Both the position numbers and the translations under genes were made by a program. A stretch of DNA of 64,000 nucleotides from CAZGUG01 sp964625335 (GTDB lineage: Bacteria; Bacillota; Clostridia; Ch29). The stretch is taken from the NCBI GenBank assembly GCA_964625335.1, contig CAZVBE010000001.1:1-64000 (forward strand), given 5' to 3'. This document shows positions 1-8,372 of the stretch, in pieces. The stretch's first letter is position 1. Every line of letters starts with the position of its first letter. The notes under the pieces are model-generated. The model saw only the letters and a list, made by a program, of their open reading frames with translations, made no database searches and had not been told where the DNA came from.

Positions 1-63
1 CCGAACTGGAAATTTTGGTCCAAATCGGTTGCTGCTCATAGTATACAAGGGGGAATAATGTAA
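1..63 (+). CDS. 3' end of an upstream gene, probably rnfE (partial)
   Basis: The first 60 bases are open in frame 1 and close with TAA at 61-63, overlapping the rnfA ATG by one base (TAATG), as expected for translationally coupled rnf genes. Frame 2 is also open and stops at 56-58, so the frame is not certain. In the usual rnfCDGEAB order the gene before rnfA is rnfE. Only about 20 residues are visible and they carry no diagnostic motif, so the identity rests on context alone. Confidence 0.3.
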   Translation, partial: PNWKFWSKSVAAHSIQGGIM

Positions 64-644
64 TGGAACTTTTACTGTTGTTCATTAGCACAGTGCTCAT
101 AAATAACTTTGTACTGTCAAGGTTCCTGGGAATTTGCCCCTTTTTGGGGGTTTCCAAGAAGCTTGAAGTAGCTTTCAGTATGGGTTTGGCAGCCACTTTT
201 GTTATGACTCTTTCGGCCATAGCTACCTGGCTTATTCAGCATTATATACTTATACCCTTTGGGATGGAGAGATTTCTCCAGTATGTTGCATTTATTCTGG
301 TAATAGCATCGCTGGTACAGTTTGTTGAGATGTTTCTTAAAAAGACCAGCCCCGCGCTATATCAGAGTCTGGGTATATTTTTACCGCTGATTACCACAAA
401 CTGTGCAATACTGGGACTTGCGCTGCTGTCCGCCTTAAACGGATACGGACTTGTTACAAGTACCGTTTTCGGATTTGGGGCAGGAGTTGGTTTTACGCTT
501 GCCATATCGGCAATGGCGGGCTTAAGGGAAGCCATGGAGTTTGGAGATGTGCCCGAACCCTTTAGGGGTGTACCGATAACCCTTATTACTGCAGCGATAA
601 TGTCAATGGCTTTCTTAGGTTTTTCCGGCCTGATATCCATGTAA
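63..644 (+). CDS. rnfA: Rnf complex subunit RnfA
   Basis: Integral membrane subunit of the Rnf complex, which couples electron flow from reduced ferredoxin to NAD+ with export of Na+ or H+. The 193-residue length and the six hydrophobic segments fit the RnfA/NqrE family. Conserved Cys25 (in GICPFLGVS) and Cys114 (in TTNCAILG) lie in the half-helices that hold an iron-sulfur centre at the RnfA/RnfE interface in related complexes. The start overlaps the upstream stop, and an AGGGGG ribosome site lies about ten bases before it. rnfB follows after an unusually long 190-base gap. Membrane location and role follow from the family; the identification is secure. Confidence 0.95.
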   Translation: MELLLLFISTVLINNFVLSRFLGICPFLGVSKKLEVAFSMGLAATFVMTLSAIATWLIQHYILIPFGMERFLQYVAFILVIASLVQFVEMFLKKTSPALYQSLGIFLPLITTNCAILGLALLSALNGYGLVTSTVFGFGAGVGFTLAISAMAGLREAMEFGDVPEPFRGVPITLITAAIMSMAFLGFSGLISM

Positions 645-647
645 TAT

Positions 648-812
648 TGAGGACACTCTTCTCATTCGCCAGGCGGGTGCAGAGAGGGGATGTGTCCTTG
701 ACCAGAGAGCTTATAAACCGGGGACATTCCTTGTCCGTAAAGGAATGATAAGAGTAAAGGTGTGTTCCCTGACCCAAAAGGTTATCGATCGGGGACATTC
801 CGCGTGTTCCCA
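648..812. repeat. REP-like repeat block between rnfA and rnfB
   Basis: This gap holds several related short elements. GGACAC at 651-656 is matched by GTGTCC about 35 bases on. GGGGACATTCC occurs at about 720-730 and again at 791-801. A stem CATTCCTT/AAGGAATG follows the first copy, and TAAAGGTGTGTTCC lies at 755-768. The last sequence recurs inverted at 4874-4887 with one mismatch. No reading frame of note is present. The pattern resembles the extragenic palindromic repeats mobilised by RAYT transposases, but no transposase is in the window. Confidence 0.6.
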
Positions 813-834
813 TACCTTAATAGGAGGTGAAAAA

Positions 835-1662
835 ATGGACAATACTATATTGGTTGCTGTTATAAGCATGGGGGCTATAGGGACGTTTTTCGCCGGGTTC
901 CTTGCCTTTGCATCAAAAAAGTTTGCCGTTGAGGAGGATCCCCGCATAGAGGCTGTCCAAAACGTACTTCCCGGAGCGAACTGTGGTGCCTGCGGCTATG
1001 CCGGATGTTCCAACTTTGCTTCCGCGCTGGTTGCCGGTGAGGTTGTATTTAACGGCTGCCCGGTGGGAGGCAGTGAAGTTGGCTGCAAGATTGCAGAAAT
1101 AATGGGTATAGAAGATACCGGAGGCACTGAGCAAAAATTAGTTGCAAAGGTACTTTGCGGAGGCGACAGCGAAAAATGCAGTGATAAATACAGGTACGTT
1201 GGGGTGGATGATTGTGCTGCCGCCGCAAAGATGGCAGGAGGAGGCCCCAAGGGCTGTCGGTATGGCTGTATGGGCTTTGGATCCTGCGTAAAGGTTTGCC
1301 CGGCAGATGCCATCACTATTACCGACGGAGGCATTGCGGTGATAGATGAGGATAAATGTATTAGCTGCAAAAAATGCGTGGCCGCATGTCCTAAGAATAT
1401 TATTAAAATGGTACCCTGCGGCAAAGAAGCCCATGTACTGTGCTCAAGTCCCGAACCTGGCAAGATTGTCAGAAAGGCCTGCAAAGCAGGATGTATTGCC
1501 TGCAAAAAGTGCGAAAAAGTATGTAAATTTGATGCAATACACGTAGAAAACAACCTTGCGGTTATAGATTATGAAAAATGTACCGGTTGCATGGAATGCG
1601 TGAAGGCGTGTCCGGTTAAGTGTATAGAAGGAGACCTTGGCAAAGTTACGGTAGCGGTATAA
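835..1662 (+). CDS. rnfB: Rnf complex ferredoxin-like subunit RnfB
   Basis: RnfB is the electron-entry subunit of the Rnf complex and takes electrons from reduced ferredoxin. The start is ATG 835, placed by TAGGAGGTG just upstream; the frame is open further upstream but without a ribosome site. The 275-residue product has one N-terminal membrane anchor (about residues 4-26), then the RnfB-type four-cysteine motif (Cys50, Cys53, Cys58, Cys75). Several ferredoxin-type CxxCxxCxxxC motifs fill residues 140-270, giving multiple 4Fe-4S clusters. It is the last gene of the operon: a strong terminator follows at 1703. Identification is secure. Confidence 0.95.
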   Translation: MDNTILVAVISMGAIGTFFAGFLAFASKKFAVEEDPRIEAVQNVLPGANCGACGYAGCSNFASALVAGEVVFNGCPVGGSEVGCKIAEIMGIEDTGGTEQKLVAKVLCGGDSEKCSDKYRYVGVDDCAAAAKMAGGGPKGCRYGCMGFGSCVKVCPADAITITDGGIAVIDEDKCISCKKCVAACPKNIIKMVPCGKEAHVLCSSPEPGKIVRKACKAGCIACKKCEKVCKFDAIHVENNLAVIDYEKCTGCMECVKACPVKCIEGDLGKVTVAV

Positions 1663-1702
1663 AAGTACCGGAATATGTATTAAGACCGTTTTTCTATAGT
1701 AA

Positions 1703-1728
1703 AGCCGGTGGTTACCACCGGCTTTTTT
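1703..1728 (+). terminator. Rho-independent terminator after rnfB
   Basis: A perfect nine-base stem, AGCCGGTGG (1703-1711) against CCACCGGCT (1715-1723), with a three-base loop and a run of six T. It ends the rnf operon. A copy of the AGGGACGGTT repeat element follows at about 1742-1750. Confidence 0.9.
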
Positions 1729-1807
1729 GAACACAGGTGGCAGGGACGGTTATCCAGTTACCTGACCGGTGATGTTACCGACGACTGTACCTGAAAGGGA
1801 GGTTAAT

Positions 1808-3082
1808 ATGTCGACAATAAAGGCGTTTAAGGCTATAAGGCCTGTAAAGGATATGGCCCAAAGGGTTGCGGCCCTTCCCTATGATGTTATGAGCCGCAAG
1901 GAAGCTGAAAGGATGGTTGAAGGCAACAGTTTTTCGTTTCTCAGGATTGACCGGGCAGAAATTGAGTTTGACGCAGCCGTTTCATTTGATAATCCCTTAG
2001 TTTATGAAAAAGCCTCGGAAAATCTTAAAAAGCTTATGGATAAGGGAATACTGGCGCAGGACCCGGAGGAATATTTATATATATACCGGCTGGATACTAA
2101 AGGGCACAGCCAGGCAGGGCTGGTGACATGCCTTTCGATAGATGAGTATCTTCAGGGAGTTATAAAGAAACATGAACACACCAGGCAGGATAAGGAACTG
2201 GACAGAACAAACCATATCCTTAAATGCAACGCCAATACGGGTCCTATATTGTTATTCTATAAGGAACAAAGCGAAATACAGGCAATAATGGACGAATGGA
2301 TGCAGCGAAAAGCCCCTGTTTATGATTTTGCATCCGGGGACGGTGTGGTTCACCGGATATGGGTCATTGACAGCCGGGAGATAATAAATAAGCTTGTGGG
2401 TATGTTTGGCGGGGTCGAAAGCCTTTATATAGCAGACGGGCATCACCGGTGTGCAGCGGCTGCCAGGGCGTGCCTTGAAAAAAGAAAGGGCGGCTACAGG
2501 GGGGACGAAGAGTTCAATTTCTTCCTGGGTGTTGTATTCCCGCACACTCAGCTCCACATCCTCGATTACAACAGGGTGGTGAATGACTCAAACGGGCTTA
2601 ATGAAGAGGCATTTATCCAAAAAGTTTCAGAAAGGTTTAAATTATCAAACAGGGAGGCAGGTTCCGTGTTTGAGGTGAGCCTTGCTGAAGAAACCAAAGC
2701 CTGCAGACCCCGGCAAAAACACAGTATGGGCATGTATATAGGAAACAAGTGGTATTGCCTGGAAGCAGTCCCTGGAACCTGGGACCCAAACGATCCGATA
2801 GAGAGTCTGGATGTTTCGATTTTACAGAAGCAGCTTTTGGAACCCGTATTGGGTATAAAGGATCCAAGGAAGGATAAAAGGATTGAATTTGTAGGCGGTA
2901 TAAGGGGACTGGGCGAGCTCGAGAAAAGAGTGGCTCAGGGAAAGGCGGTGGCTTTTTCGCTATACCCGACTTCCATACAGGAGCTTATTGACGTAGCGGA
3001 TGCGGGCAGGGTGATGCCTCCCAAATCAACGTGGTTTGAACCAAAGTTAAGGAGCGGACTGTTTATACATGATTTAGGGTAA
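1808..3082 (+). CDS. DUF1015 family protein
   Basis: A 424-residue cytoplasmic protein of the DUF1015 family, widespread in anaerobic Firmicutes and of unknown biochemical role. Family features visible are the N-terminal segment with the ALPYDVMS motif, the central ADGHHR motif at about residues 208-213, and the C-terminal MPPKSTWFEPK motif. The start is ATG 1808, with AGGGAGG eight bases upstream; an in-frame ATG at 1769 lacks a good site. The family is often found near serine biosynthesis genes, but none is seen here. The gene stands alone between the rnf terminator and a repeat-rich gap. Family assignment is confident; function is not known. Confidence 0.85.
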   Translation: MSTIKAFKAIRPVKDMAQRVAALPYDVMSRKEAERMVEGNSFSFLRIDRAEIEFDAAVSFDNPLVYEKASENLKKLMDKGILAQDPEEYLYIYRLDTKGHSQAGLVTCLSIDEYLQGVIKKHEHTRQDKELDRTNHILKCNANTGPILLFYKEQSEIQAIMDEWMQRKAPVYDFASGDGVVHRIWVIDSREIINKLVGMFGGVESLYIADGHHRCAAAARACLEKRKGGYRGDEEFNFFLGVVFPHTQLHILDYNRVVNDSNGLNEEAFIQKVSERFKLSNREAGSVFEVSLAEETKACRPRQKHSMGMYIGNKWYCLEAVPGTWDPNDPIESLDVSILQKQLLEPVLGIKDPRKDKRIEFVGGIRGLGELEKRVAQGKAVAFSLYPTSIQELIDVADAGRVMPPKSTWFEPKLRSGLFIHDLG

Positions 3083-3232
3083 ATGATACGGGGACGTTTC
3101 AAGATGCAGGAACGTCTCAAATGTCTTTTTTTACACCGGCAACTCCGCGTAACGACAACCCCGTCCCTTTGCCGCAGCGGGATGGAAGGCGGCTTGCGGA
3201 AATGGTACAATTAGGCAGGGTAGGTGAAGAAA

Positions 3233-3946
3233 ATGGAGAAGATCAAGCGGTTGGCGGAATGGATAAAGCAATCAAGGTTTACCGTTGTGCTTACCGGCGC
3301 CGGTATGTCAACCGAAAGCGGACTTCCGGATTTCAGGTCAAAAAGCGGATGGTGGAATAATTACGATCCGACCACCATTGCATCGGTTGATGCGATGGAA
3401 ACAAATTATCCGTTATTCTACGGATTTTACACCATGCGCATTAAAACCCTGGAGGGATGCAGCCCCCACCGGGGTCACTATATACTGGCGGATTGGGAAA
3501 CAAAAGGTTTAATACACAGTATTGCGACACAGAACGTGGACGGTTTTCACAAGGCTGCCGGAAGCCGCAGGGTGTATGAACTGCACGGTTCGCTGCGCAC
3601 CATAAAGTGCGCAAGCTGTGGGGAACCCGAAACAGCGAAGGGTTTTCTTGACGGGGCAGATTGCCGGTTCTGCGGGGGAAGGCTGAGGCCGGGAGTTGTA
3701 CTGTTTGGTGAAATGCTTCCGCAGGATGCCTGGGACAGTGCGCTTATTGATATAAAAAAAGCCGACCTTCTTATTGTCATAGGAACCAGTCTGCAGGTTT
3801 ACCCGGCCAATCAACTGCCTGTTATGACAAAAGGCAAGACTGTACTTATCAACAATGCAGTGCCCGAAGGCGGCTGCCGGCTTGACATGGATATCCGGGG
3901 GAAAGCCGGGGATGTTTTGGCTGAATTGGATTCGATAAATAGTTAG
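3233..3946 (+). CDS. NAD-dependent protein deacylase, Sir2 family
   Basis: A sirtuin that uses NAD+ to remove acyl groups from protein lysines, releasing nicotinamide and O-acyl-ADP-ribose. Starting at ATG 3233 (AGGTGA six bases upstream; an in-frame GTG lies at 3224) the product has 237 residues. It shows the GAGMSTESG nucleotide motif at residues 22-30, the TQNVD motif, catalytic His118 (in LHGSL) and four zinc-binding cysteines as two CxxC pairs (CASC, CRFC). All key residues are present, so it should be active. It sits between two repeat-rich gaps and has no evident operon partner. Confidence 0.93.
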   Translation: MEKIKRLAEWIKQSRFTVVLTGAGMSTESGLPDFRSKSGWWNNYDPTTIASVDAMETNYPLFYGFYTMRIKTLEGCSPHRGHYILADWETKGLIHSIATQNVDGFHKAAGSRRVYELHGSLRTIKCASCGEPETAKGFLDGADCRFCGGRLRPGVVLFGEMLPQDAWDSALIDIKKADLLIVIGTSLQVYPANQLPVMTKGKTVLINNAVPEGGCRLDMDIRGKAGDVLAELDSINS

Positions 3947-3973
3947 TATTTCAAGCATCAGAGTAGAATCATA

Positions 3974-4040
3974 GAAACCTAATCAAAAGAACCGTCCCTA
4001 TTATTTGGAAACCTAATCAAAAGAACCGTCCCTATTATTT
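3974..4040. repeat. Tandem 34-base direct repeat, two copies
   Basis: A 33-base unit (3974-4006 and 4008-4040) is repeated exactly, with one base between copies. The unit contains AACCGTCCCT, whose reverse complement AGGGACGGTT occurs after the rnfB terminator near 1741-1750. The repeat lies between the convergent sirtuin and hisK genes, right up to the hisK stop codon. It encodes nothing. Confidence 0.85.
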
Positions 4041-4041
4041 G

Positions 4042-4848
4042 CTAAACTTCAATTGTGACGAATTCCGGTTTACCGGAGGGGAAGCGGGTCAGGTATTTAA
4101 AGCCGGCCTTTTTTGCAAGCTCATAGGCAAAGGGGAAATACTCCGCCAGTTGATAGGTGGTATGGGCATCAGAACCTATGGTGAGGATCTCCCCCCCCAT
4201 CTCATGGTACCTTTTTACAAGGTCGAAATCCGGCAGGGTACTTTCCAGTTTGTATCTGAAGCCGGAGGTGTTTATTTCCAGCCCTCTGCCTGTGCTTATC
4301 AGTTCTTCGAAGATACTGTCAAGCAAATCTGTAAAATCCGAATATTTCATTGTTTTGTCCCCGTAATTTCCATACCTTCTTATTAAGTCCAAATGGCCCA
4401 CCACATTGAAAGATTTAAATTTCCTTATACATCCGAGCAATTCTTCGAGGTATTGGGTGTAGGAGGTGTTTTTGGTTTTGCTGCGGTGGAATTCTTCGCC
4501 ATACAGGTCCATCCCCGATACAGCATGCACAGAGGCGATGATAAACTGGAAATCCTTGTCCTTAAGGAAACCGGCGCATTTATCCAGTATATGCGGCTGA
4601 AGACCTATCTCCAATCCCTTAATTATATTCAATCTGCCGTCAAACCTTTCCCTTACCCTGTCCAGCGCAGACGAATAGGCAGCGTAGTCAAGGTCAAACC
4701 TGAAATCCTTATCCGGGTATTCTATGTCAAGGTGGTCTGTTACGGCAATCTCTGCAATATCCATTTTTATTGCCTGCAGGCATGCCTGGTCAATGCCCAT
4801 GCGGCTGTCTTCGGAAAAACTGGTATGTACATGGTAATCGTAAAACAT
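4042..4848 (-). CDS. hisK: Histidinol-phosphatase, PHP family (HisK type)
   Basis: This enzyme hydrolyses L-histidinol phosphate to histidinol, the step before HisD in histidine synthesis. The 268-residue protein starts with the PHP metal-binding signature YDYHVHTSFSED and has further metal ligands in TDHLD, ASVH and GSDAH. AAGGAGG lies just before the ATG. It faces away from the nearby hisZ-hisIE operon. That operon lacks a HisN or HAD-type phosphatase, so this gene probably fills the gap. PHP proteins can have other phosphoesterase roles, but family match and location together make the call strong. Confidence 0.88.
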   Translation of the reverse strand: MFYDYHVHTSFSEDSRMGIDQACLQAIKMDIAEIAVTDHLDIEYPDKDFRFDLDYAAYSSALDRVRERFDGRLNIIKGLEIGLQPHILDKCAGFLKDKDFQFIIASVHAVSGMDLYGEEFHRSKTKNTSYTQYLEELLGCIRKFKSFNVVGHLDLIRRYGNYGDKTMKYSDFTDLLDSIFEELISTGRGLEINTSGFRYKLESTLPDFDLVKRYHEMGGEILTIGSDAHTTYQLAEYFPFAYELAKKAGFKYLTRFPSGKPEFVTIEV

Positions 4849-4863
4849 GATATTCCTCCTTAA

Positions 4864-4990
4864 ATAATGTCAGAGGACACACCTTTATAGCTGGTATTCC
4901 TTTTTGGCCAGGGAATGTTCCCATTGGGATTCCTTGTTTCAAAATGTCCCCATTGCAATTCTTTGCTGTGGAATGTCTCCGACTGCAATT
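4864..4990. repeat. REP-like repeat block between hisK and the his operon
   Basis: AGGACACACCTTTA at 4874-4887 is, with one mismatch, the reverse complement of TAAAGGTGTGTTCC at 755-768. Further related units are GGGAATGTTCCC (4911-4922), AATGTCCCC and GGAATGTCTCC. No frame of note is present. The block lies upstream of the his promoter and of the divergent hisK gene. Confidence 0.55.
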
Positions 4991-5044
4991 TTACTTGTAT
5001 GCAGGATGGTTGTCAAGTACATGGAACATTGTAAAGGATTGGTA

Positions 5045-5073
5045 TTGACAAACCGGTCGGGCTGTTATAAAAT
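5045..5073 (+). promoter_or_regulatory. Probable sigma-A promoter of the his operon
   Basis: TTGACA at 5045-5050 and TAAAAT at 5068-5073 are separated by 17 bases, about 65 bases upstream of hisZ. No T-box or other leader structure is evident between the promoter and the hisZ ribosome site (AAAGGAGGG near 5124). Confidence 0.65.
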
Positions 5074-5137
5074 AATCGCATTAGCACACTACTGCACTAG
5101 CGATTTAGCGTGATAAAGAATTAAAGGAGGGTCATAT

Positions 5138-6424
5138 ATGGGGGATTACAGGCGACAGGTACCGGATGGTTTGGGGGATATACTTGCCGATGAATGCGCG
5201 GTCAAAAGGACTGTTGAAACAGCAATAAGGGATGTATTTCTTGGCTATGGTCTAAGGGAAGTAAGCACACCCACCTTTGAGTATCTTGACGTATTTTCAA
5301 CACGGCAGGCTGTATTGGAGCAGGAGCAGATGTTCAAGCTTACCGATCCAAAGGGCAGGATACTGGTGATAAGGCCGGATGTAACAATTCCAATAGCAAG
5401 AATGGCGGCTACCAATATGAAGGCGCAGCCAAAGCCACTGAAGCTTTTCTACATATCAGATGTTTTCAGGGAAGCATCAGGGCAAAGGGAGTTTACCCAG
5501 GCAGGGGTGGAAATGATAGGTGTTCCGGGAATAGAGACGGACGGCGAATGCATTTCTATGGCGGTCGGGGCTCTCAAGACCGCCGGTATAGAAGATTTCA
5601 GAATAGATATAGGCCAGGTCAAATTTTTCGAGAGCATTATAGACGAGATAAATATAACCGACGACGATAAGGAGAGCCTGAGGCATTACATTAAGCACAA
5701 GAATCTGGTGGCAGTAGAGGAGTTTTTGGACGGTAAAGGGGTTAACGGAGGCCTCAAGGAGCTTTTGCTGTTAGTCCCGGTTTTGTATGGAGAGGTCGGG
5801 GAAATAATAAAATTGGCAAGAGAGTTCCCGTTAAACGATGGCGCTGCAAAGGCATTGGTCGATATAGAAAAAGCCTATCAAATAATTAAGGAGTACGGGT
5901 ACGAGAAATATGTATCCATAGACCTGGGGATGGTCAAGGAACTCTCGTATTATACAGGAATAATATTTAAAGGATTTACAAGGGATCTGGGGTTTATAAT
6001 ATGCAGCGGCGGAAGGTACGATGACCTGCAGCAGGAATTTGGGAAAAAAGCGCCGGCCACAGGTTTTGCCATCAATGTTAACAGGGTTGTACAGGCGCTG
6101 TACAAACAAAACCGGCAGCAGGAATACGGTCAAAAAAGCTATATTTTGGTATGCAGCGGTCCGGACAGGAAGAAAGCAATAAATACAGCCCAAAGGATGA
6201 GGTCCGCCGGCCTTTATATAGAATTGGACATGACAGAGGCAAATATTGAGCAGGTAATGGCCTACGCAAAGGCCAAGGGCGTAAAAAAGATTATTATACC
6301 GGAAGAAGGAAGCAGATTAAGGGTTGTAAACCTTGATACCGGCAAACAAACCATAACAAGTATACCCGGTATTATAGCGGGGCTTTCCCTGGACCGGAAT
6401 AAGTGCATATCAGGATGGCATTAG
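5138..6424 (+). CDS. hisZ: ATP phosphoribosyltransferase regulatory subunit HisZ
   Basis: HisZ is a catalytically inactive paralogue of histidyl-tRNA synthetase. It joins the short form of HisG to make active, histidine-sensitive ATP phosphoribosyltransferase. The 428-residue sequence has the class II synthetase core (PDGLGDILADE near the N-terminus, REVSTPTFEY and a motif-2-like segment around VFREASGQREFTQAGVE). A C-terminal domain resembles the anticodon-binding fold. It is the first gene of the operon, 10 bases before hisG, as expected because this HisG is the short form. The start is ATG 5138, with AAAGGAGGG upstream. Confidence 0.93.
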   Translation: MGDYRRQVPDGLGDILADECAVKRTVETAIRDVFLGYGLREVSTPTFEYLDVFSTRQAVLEQEQMFKLTDPKGRILVIRPDVTIPIARMAATNMKAQPKPLKLFYISDVFREASGQREFTQAGVEMIGVPGIETDGECISMAVGALKTAGIEDFRIDIGQVKFFESIIDEINITDDDKESLRHYIKHKNLVAVEEFLDGKGVNGGLKELLLLVPVLYGEVGEIIKLAREFPLNDGAAKALVDIEKAYQIIKEYGYEKYVSIDLGMVKELSYYTGIIFKGFTRDLGFIICSGGRYDDLQQEFGKKAPATGFAINVNRVVQALYKQNRQQEYGQKSYILVCSGPDRKKAINTAQRMRSAGLYIELDMTEANIEQVMAYAKAKGVKKIIIPEEGSRLRVVNLDTGKQTITSIPGIIAGLSLDRNKCISGWH

Positions 6425-6434
6425 GGGGATATAC

Positions 6435-7076
6435 ATGGACAGATATCTGAAAATAGCGCTGGCAAAGGGCAGGATAGCAATACAGGCATTGGAACTGTTT
6501 GAAAGCATCGGTATAGACTGCAGTCTTCTGAAGGAGGAAACAAGAAAGCTGATTGTAAGAGACCCGGCTAGTATGGTGGAGTTTATACTTGTAAAGCCGA
6601 AGGATGTGGCAAAATATGTGGAACAGGGTGCGGTTGATATTGGGGTTGTGGGTAAGGATACACTGCTTGAGCAGCAGCCCGACCTTTATGAAGTGCTGGA
6701 TTTGGGAATAGGAAAGTGCAGGATGGTGGTAGCCGGCACCAAAGGATCCGTGAACGGTTTGAACAGGGCAGTCAAGGTTGTAGCTACAAAATATCCTGTA
6801 ACAGCCCGAAACTATTTCAGGGATAAAAGGCAAAGCATTCAGGTGGTGGAGTTGGACGGGTCGGTGGAACTGGCACCGCTGGTAGGCTTATCCCATGTAA
6901 TAGTGGATCTTGTGGAGACCGGACAGACGCTTAAGGAAAACGGTCTTGTAATACTGGATGAAATATGTCCGATAAGTGCCCGGCTTGTGGTCAATAAGGT
7001 AAGCCTCAAGATGGAAAATGAGAGGATAACCCGGTTGCTTAAGGCATTAAGACATGCATTGAGAAAGGCTGTGTGA
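6435..7076 (+). CDS. hisG: ATP phosphoribosyltransferase catalytic subunit, short form
   Basis: Catalyses the first step of histidine synthesis: ATP plus PRPP gives phosphoribosyl-ATP. At 213 residues it is the short HisG form, which lacks the C-terminal regulatory domain and depends on HisZ. Recognisable segments are LKIALAKGR at the N-terminus, VDIGVVGKDTLLE, and the region around VATKYPVTARNYF leading to ELDGSVELAPLVGL (PRPP binding). hisD begins 3 bases after its stop. Confidence 0.95.
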   Translation: MDRYLKIALAKGRIAIQALELFESIGIDCSLLKEETRKLIVRDPASMVEFILVKPKDVAKYVEQGAVDIGVVGKDTLLEQQPDLYEVLDLGIGKCRMVVAGTKGSVNGLNRAVKVVATKYPVTARNYFRDKRQSIQVVELDGSVELAPLVGLSHVIVDLVETGQTLKENGLVILDEICPISARLVVNKVSLKMENERITRLLKALRHALRKAV

Positions 7077-7079
7077 GGT

Positions 7080-8372
7080 ATGAGGATAATCGGATTAGAC
7101 GGAAACCATGCCCGAAGCCTTGAAAAGTTCATTCAAAGCAGAACCCGATTGATATCGGAGGACTTCATAGAAAGGGTAAGACAAATTATTGACCGGGTGC
7201 GGGCGGATGGAGACAGGGCTGTTATCGATTTTACCCGTATGTATGACGGTATTGAACTGGCAAGTGAAGATTTCAGGGTAGCAACTAAGGAGATAGAAAA
7301 GGCCTATGGAAGGGTGGATGACAAATTTTTAAAGGCGCTCCGAAGGGCCAGGGATAATATTTTGCAGTTTCACAGCAAGCAGAAGGAAAGGTCCTGGTTT
7401 GACAGAAAAGACGGGGTGCTTTTGGGGCAAATGATTAATCCCCTTGACAGCGTGGGTATATATGTGCCCGGCGGCAGCGCTTCTTACCCCTCTTCGGTTT
7501 TAATGAACGCGGTACCGGCAAAGGTGGCGGGCGTAAGAAGGATAGTTATGGTTACACCACCCGGCGGCAAAGGTATATCGCCCGAGGTGCTGGTTGCAGC
7601 GGCCGAAGCGGGTGTTGATGAAGTATACAGGGTAGGCGGTGCCCAGGGAGTTGCCGCCCTTGCGTATGGTACTTCATGCATACCGGCGGTGGATAAGATA
7701 GTAGGTCCGGGGAATATATATGTTGCCCTGGCCAAGAAACTTGTCTTTGGCGACGTTGGTATTGATATGATAGCAGGCCCCAGTGAAGTTCTGATTATAG
7801 CGGATGAAGACGCCAACCCCGCTTTTGCTGCCGCCGATATGCTGTCCCAGGCCGAACACGACGCTATGGCATGCCCGGTTCTTATTACCGACAGCCAAAA
7901 GCTGCTAATAGGAGTGGAGGCACAAATAAAAGAACAGCTTGAAAAACTGCCCAGGAAAGAAACGGCACGGCAGTCGATTGAAGATAATGGGGCGCTGATA
8001 CTGGTTAAAGACATGCAGGAGGCGTGCTGCCTGGCAAACACTATTGCTCCCGAACACCTTGAATTGATGGTAAAGGAGCCTATGGAGCTTCTGGGTTATA
8101 TACGGCATGCAGGGACGGTTTTTCTCGGAGGGTATTCTCCCGAATCATTGGGCGATTATCTGGCGGGTCCCAGCCATGTGCTGCCCACCGGGGGTACCGC
8201 CCGGTTTTCCTCACCCCTTGGTGTGGAACAGTTTATCAAGAAAACCAATCTGGTGTACTATTCCTGCGCTGCACTAAAGCAGGCGACGGAGGATATAACC
8301 GTACTGGCCGAAGCGGAAGGGTTATCAGCCCACGGTCGGGCGGCACAGGCGAGGTGTGACAGTAATGATTGA
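7080..8372 (+). CDS. hisD: Histidinol dehydrogenase
   Basis: Oxidises L-histidinol through histidinal to L-histidine with two NAD+; a zinc enzyme. The 430-residue length matches the family. Signature segments include YVPGGSASYPSSVLMNAVPAKVAG (split here as YVPGGSASYPSS and VLMNAVPAKVAG), the zinc-site segment SQAEHDAMA, and APEHLEL near the C-terminus, which contributes the catalytic Glu-His pair in known structures. It follows hisG by 3 bases and overlaps hisC by 8. Confidence 0.96.
   Translation: MRIIGLDGNHARSLEKFIQSRTRLISEDFIERVRQIIDRVRADGDRAVIDFTRMYDGIELASEDFRVATKEIEKAYGRVDDKFLKALRRARDNILQFHSKQKERSWFDRKDGVLLGQMINPLDSVGIYVPGGSASYPSSVLMNAVPAKVAGVRRIVMVTPPGGKGISPEVLVAAAEAGVDEVYRVGGAQGVAALAYGTSCIPAVDKIVGPGNIYVALAKKLVFGDVGIDMIAGPSEVLIIADEDANPAFAAADMLSQAEHDAMACPVLITDSQKLLIGVEAQIKEQLEKLPRKETARQSIEDNGALILVKDMQEACCLANTIAPEHLELMVKEPMELLGYIRHAGTVFLGGYSPESLGDYLAGPSHVLPTGGTARFSSPLGVEQFIKKTNLVYYSCAALKQATEDITVLAEAEGLSAHGRAAQARCDSND

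Noticed and set aside
996..1553. Long frame antisense to rnfB (185 codons)
   Set aside because: It mirrors the cysteine-rich codon pattern of rnfB; no ribosome site, and the sense gene is certain.
4039..4386. Plus-strand frames within hisK
   Set aside because: They overlap the clear PHP phosphatase on the minus strand and have no family resemblance.
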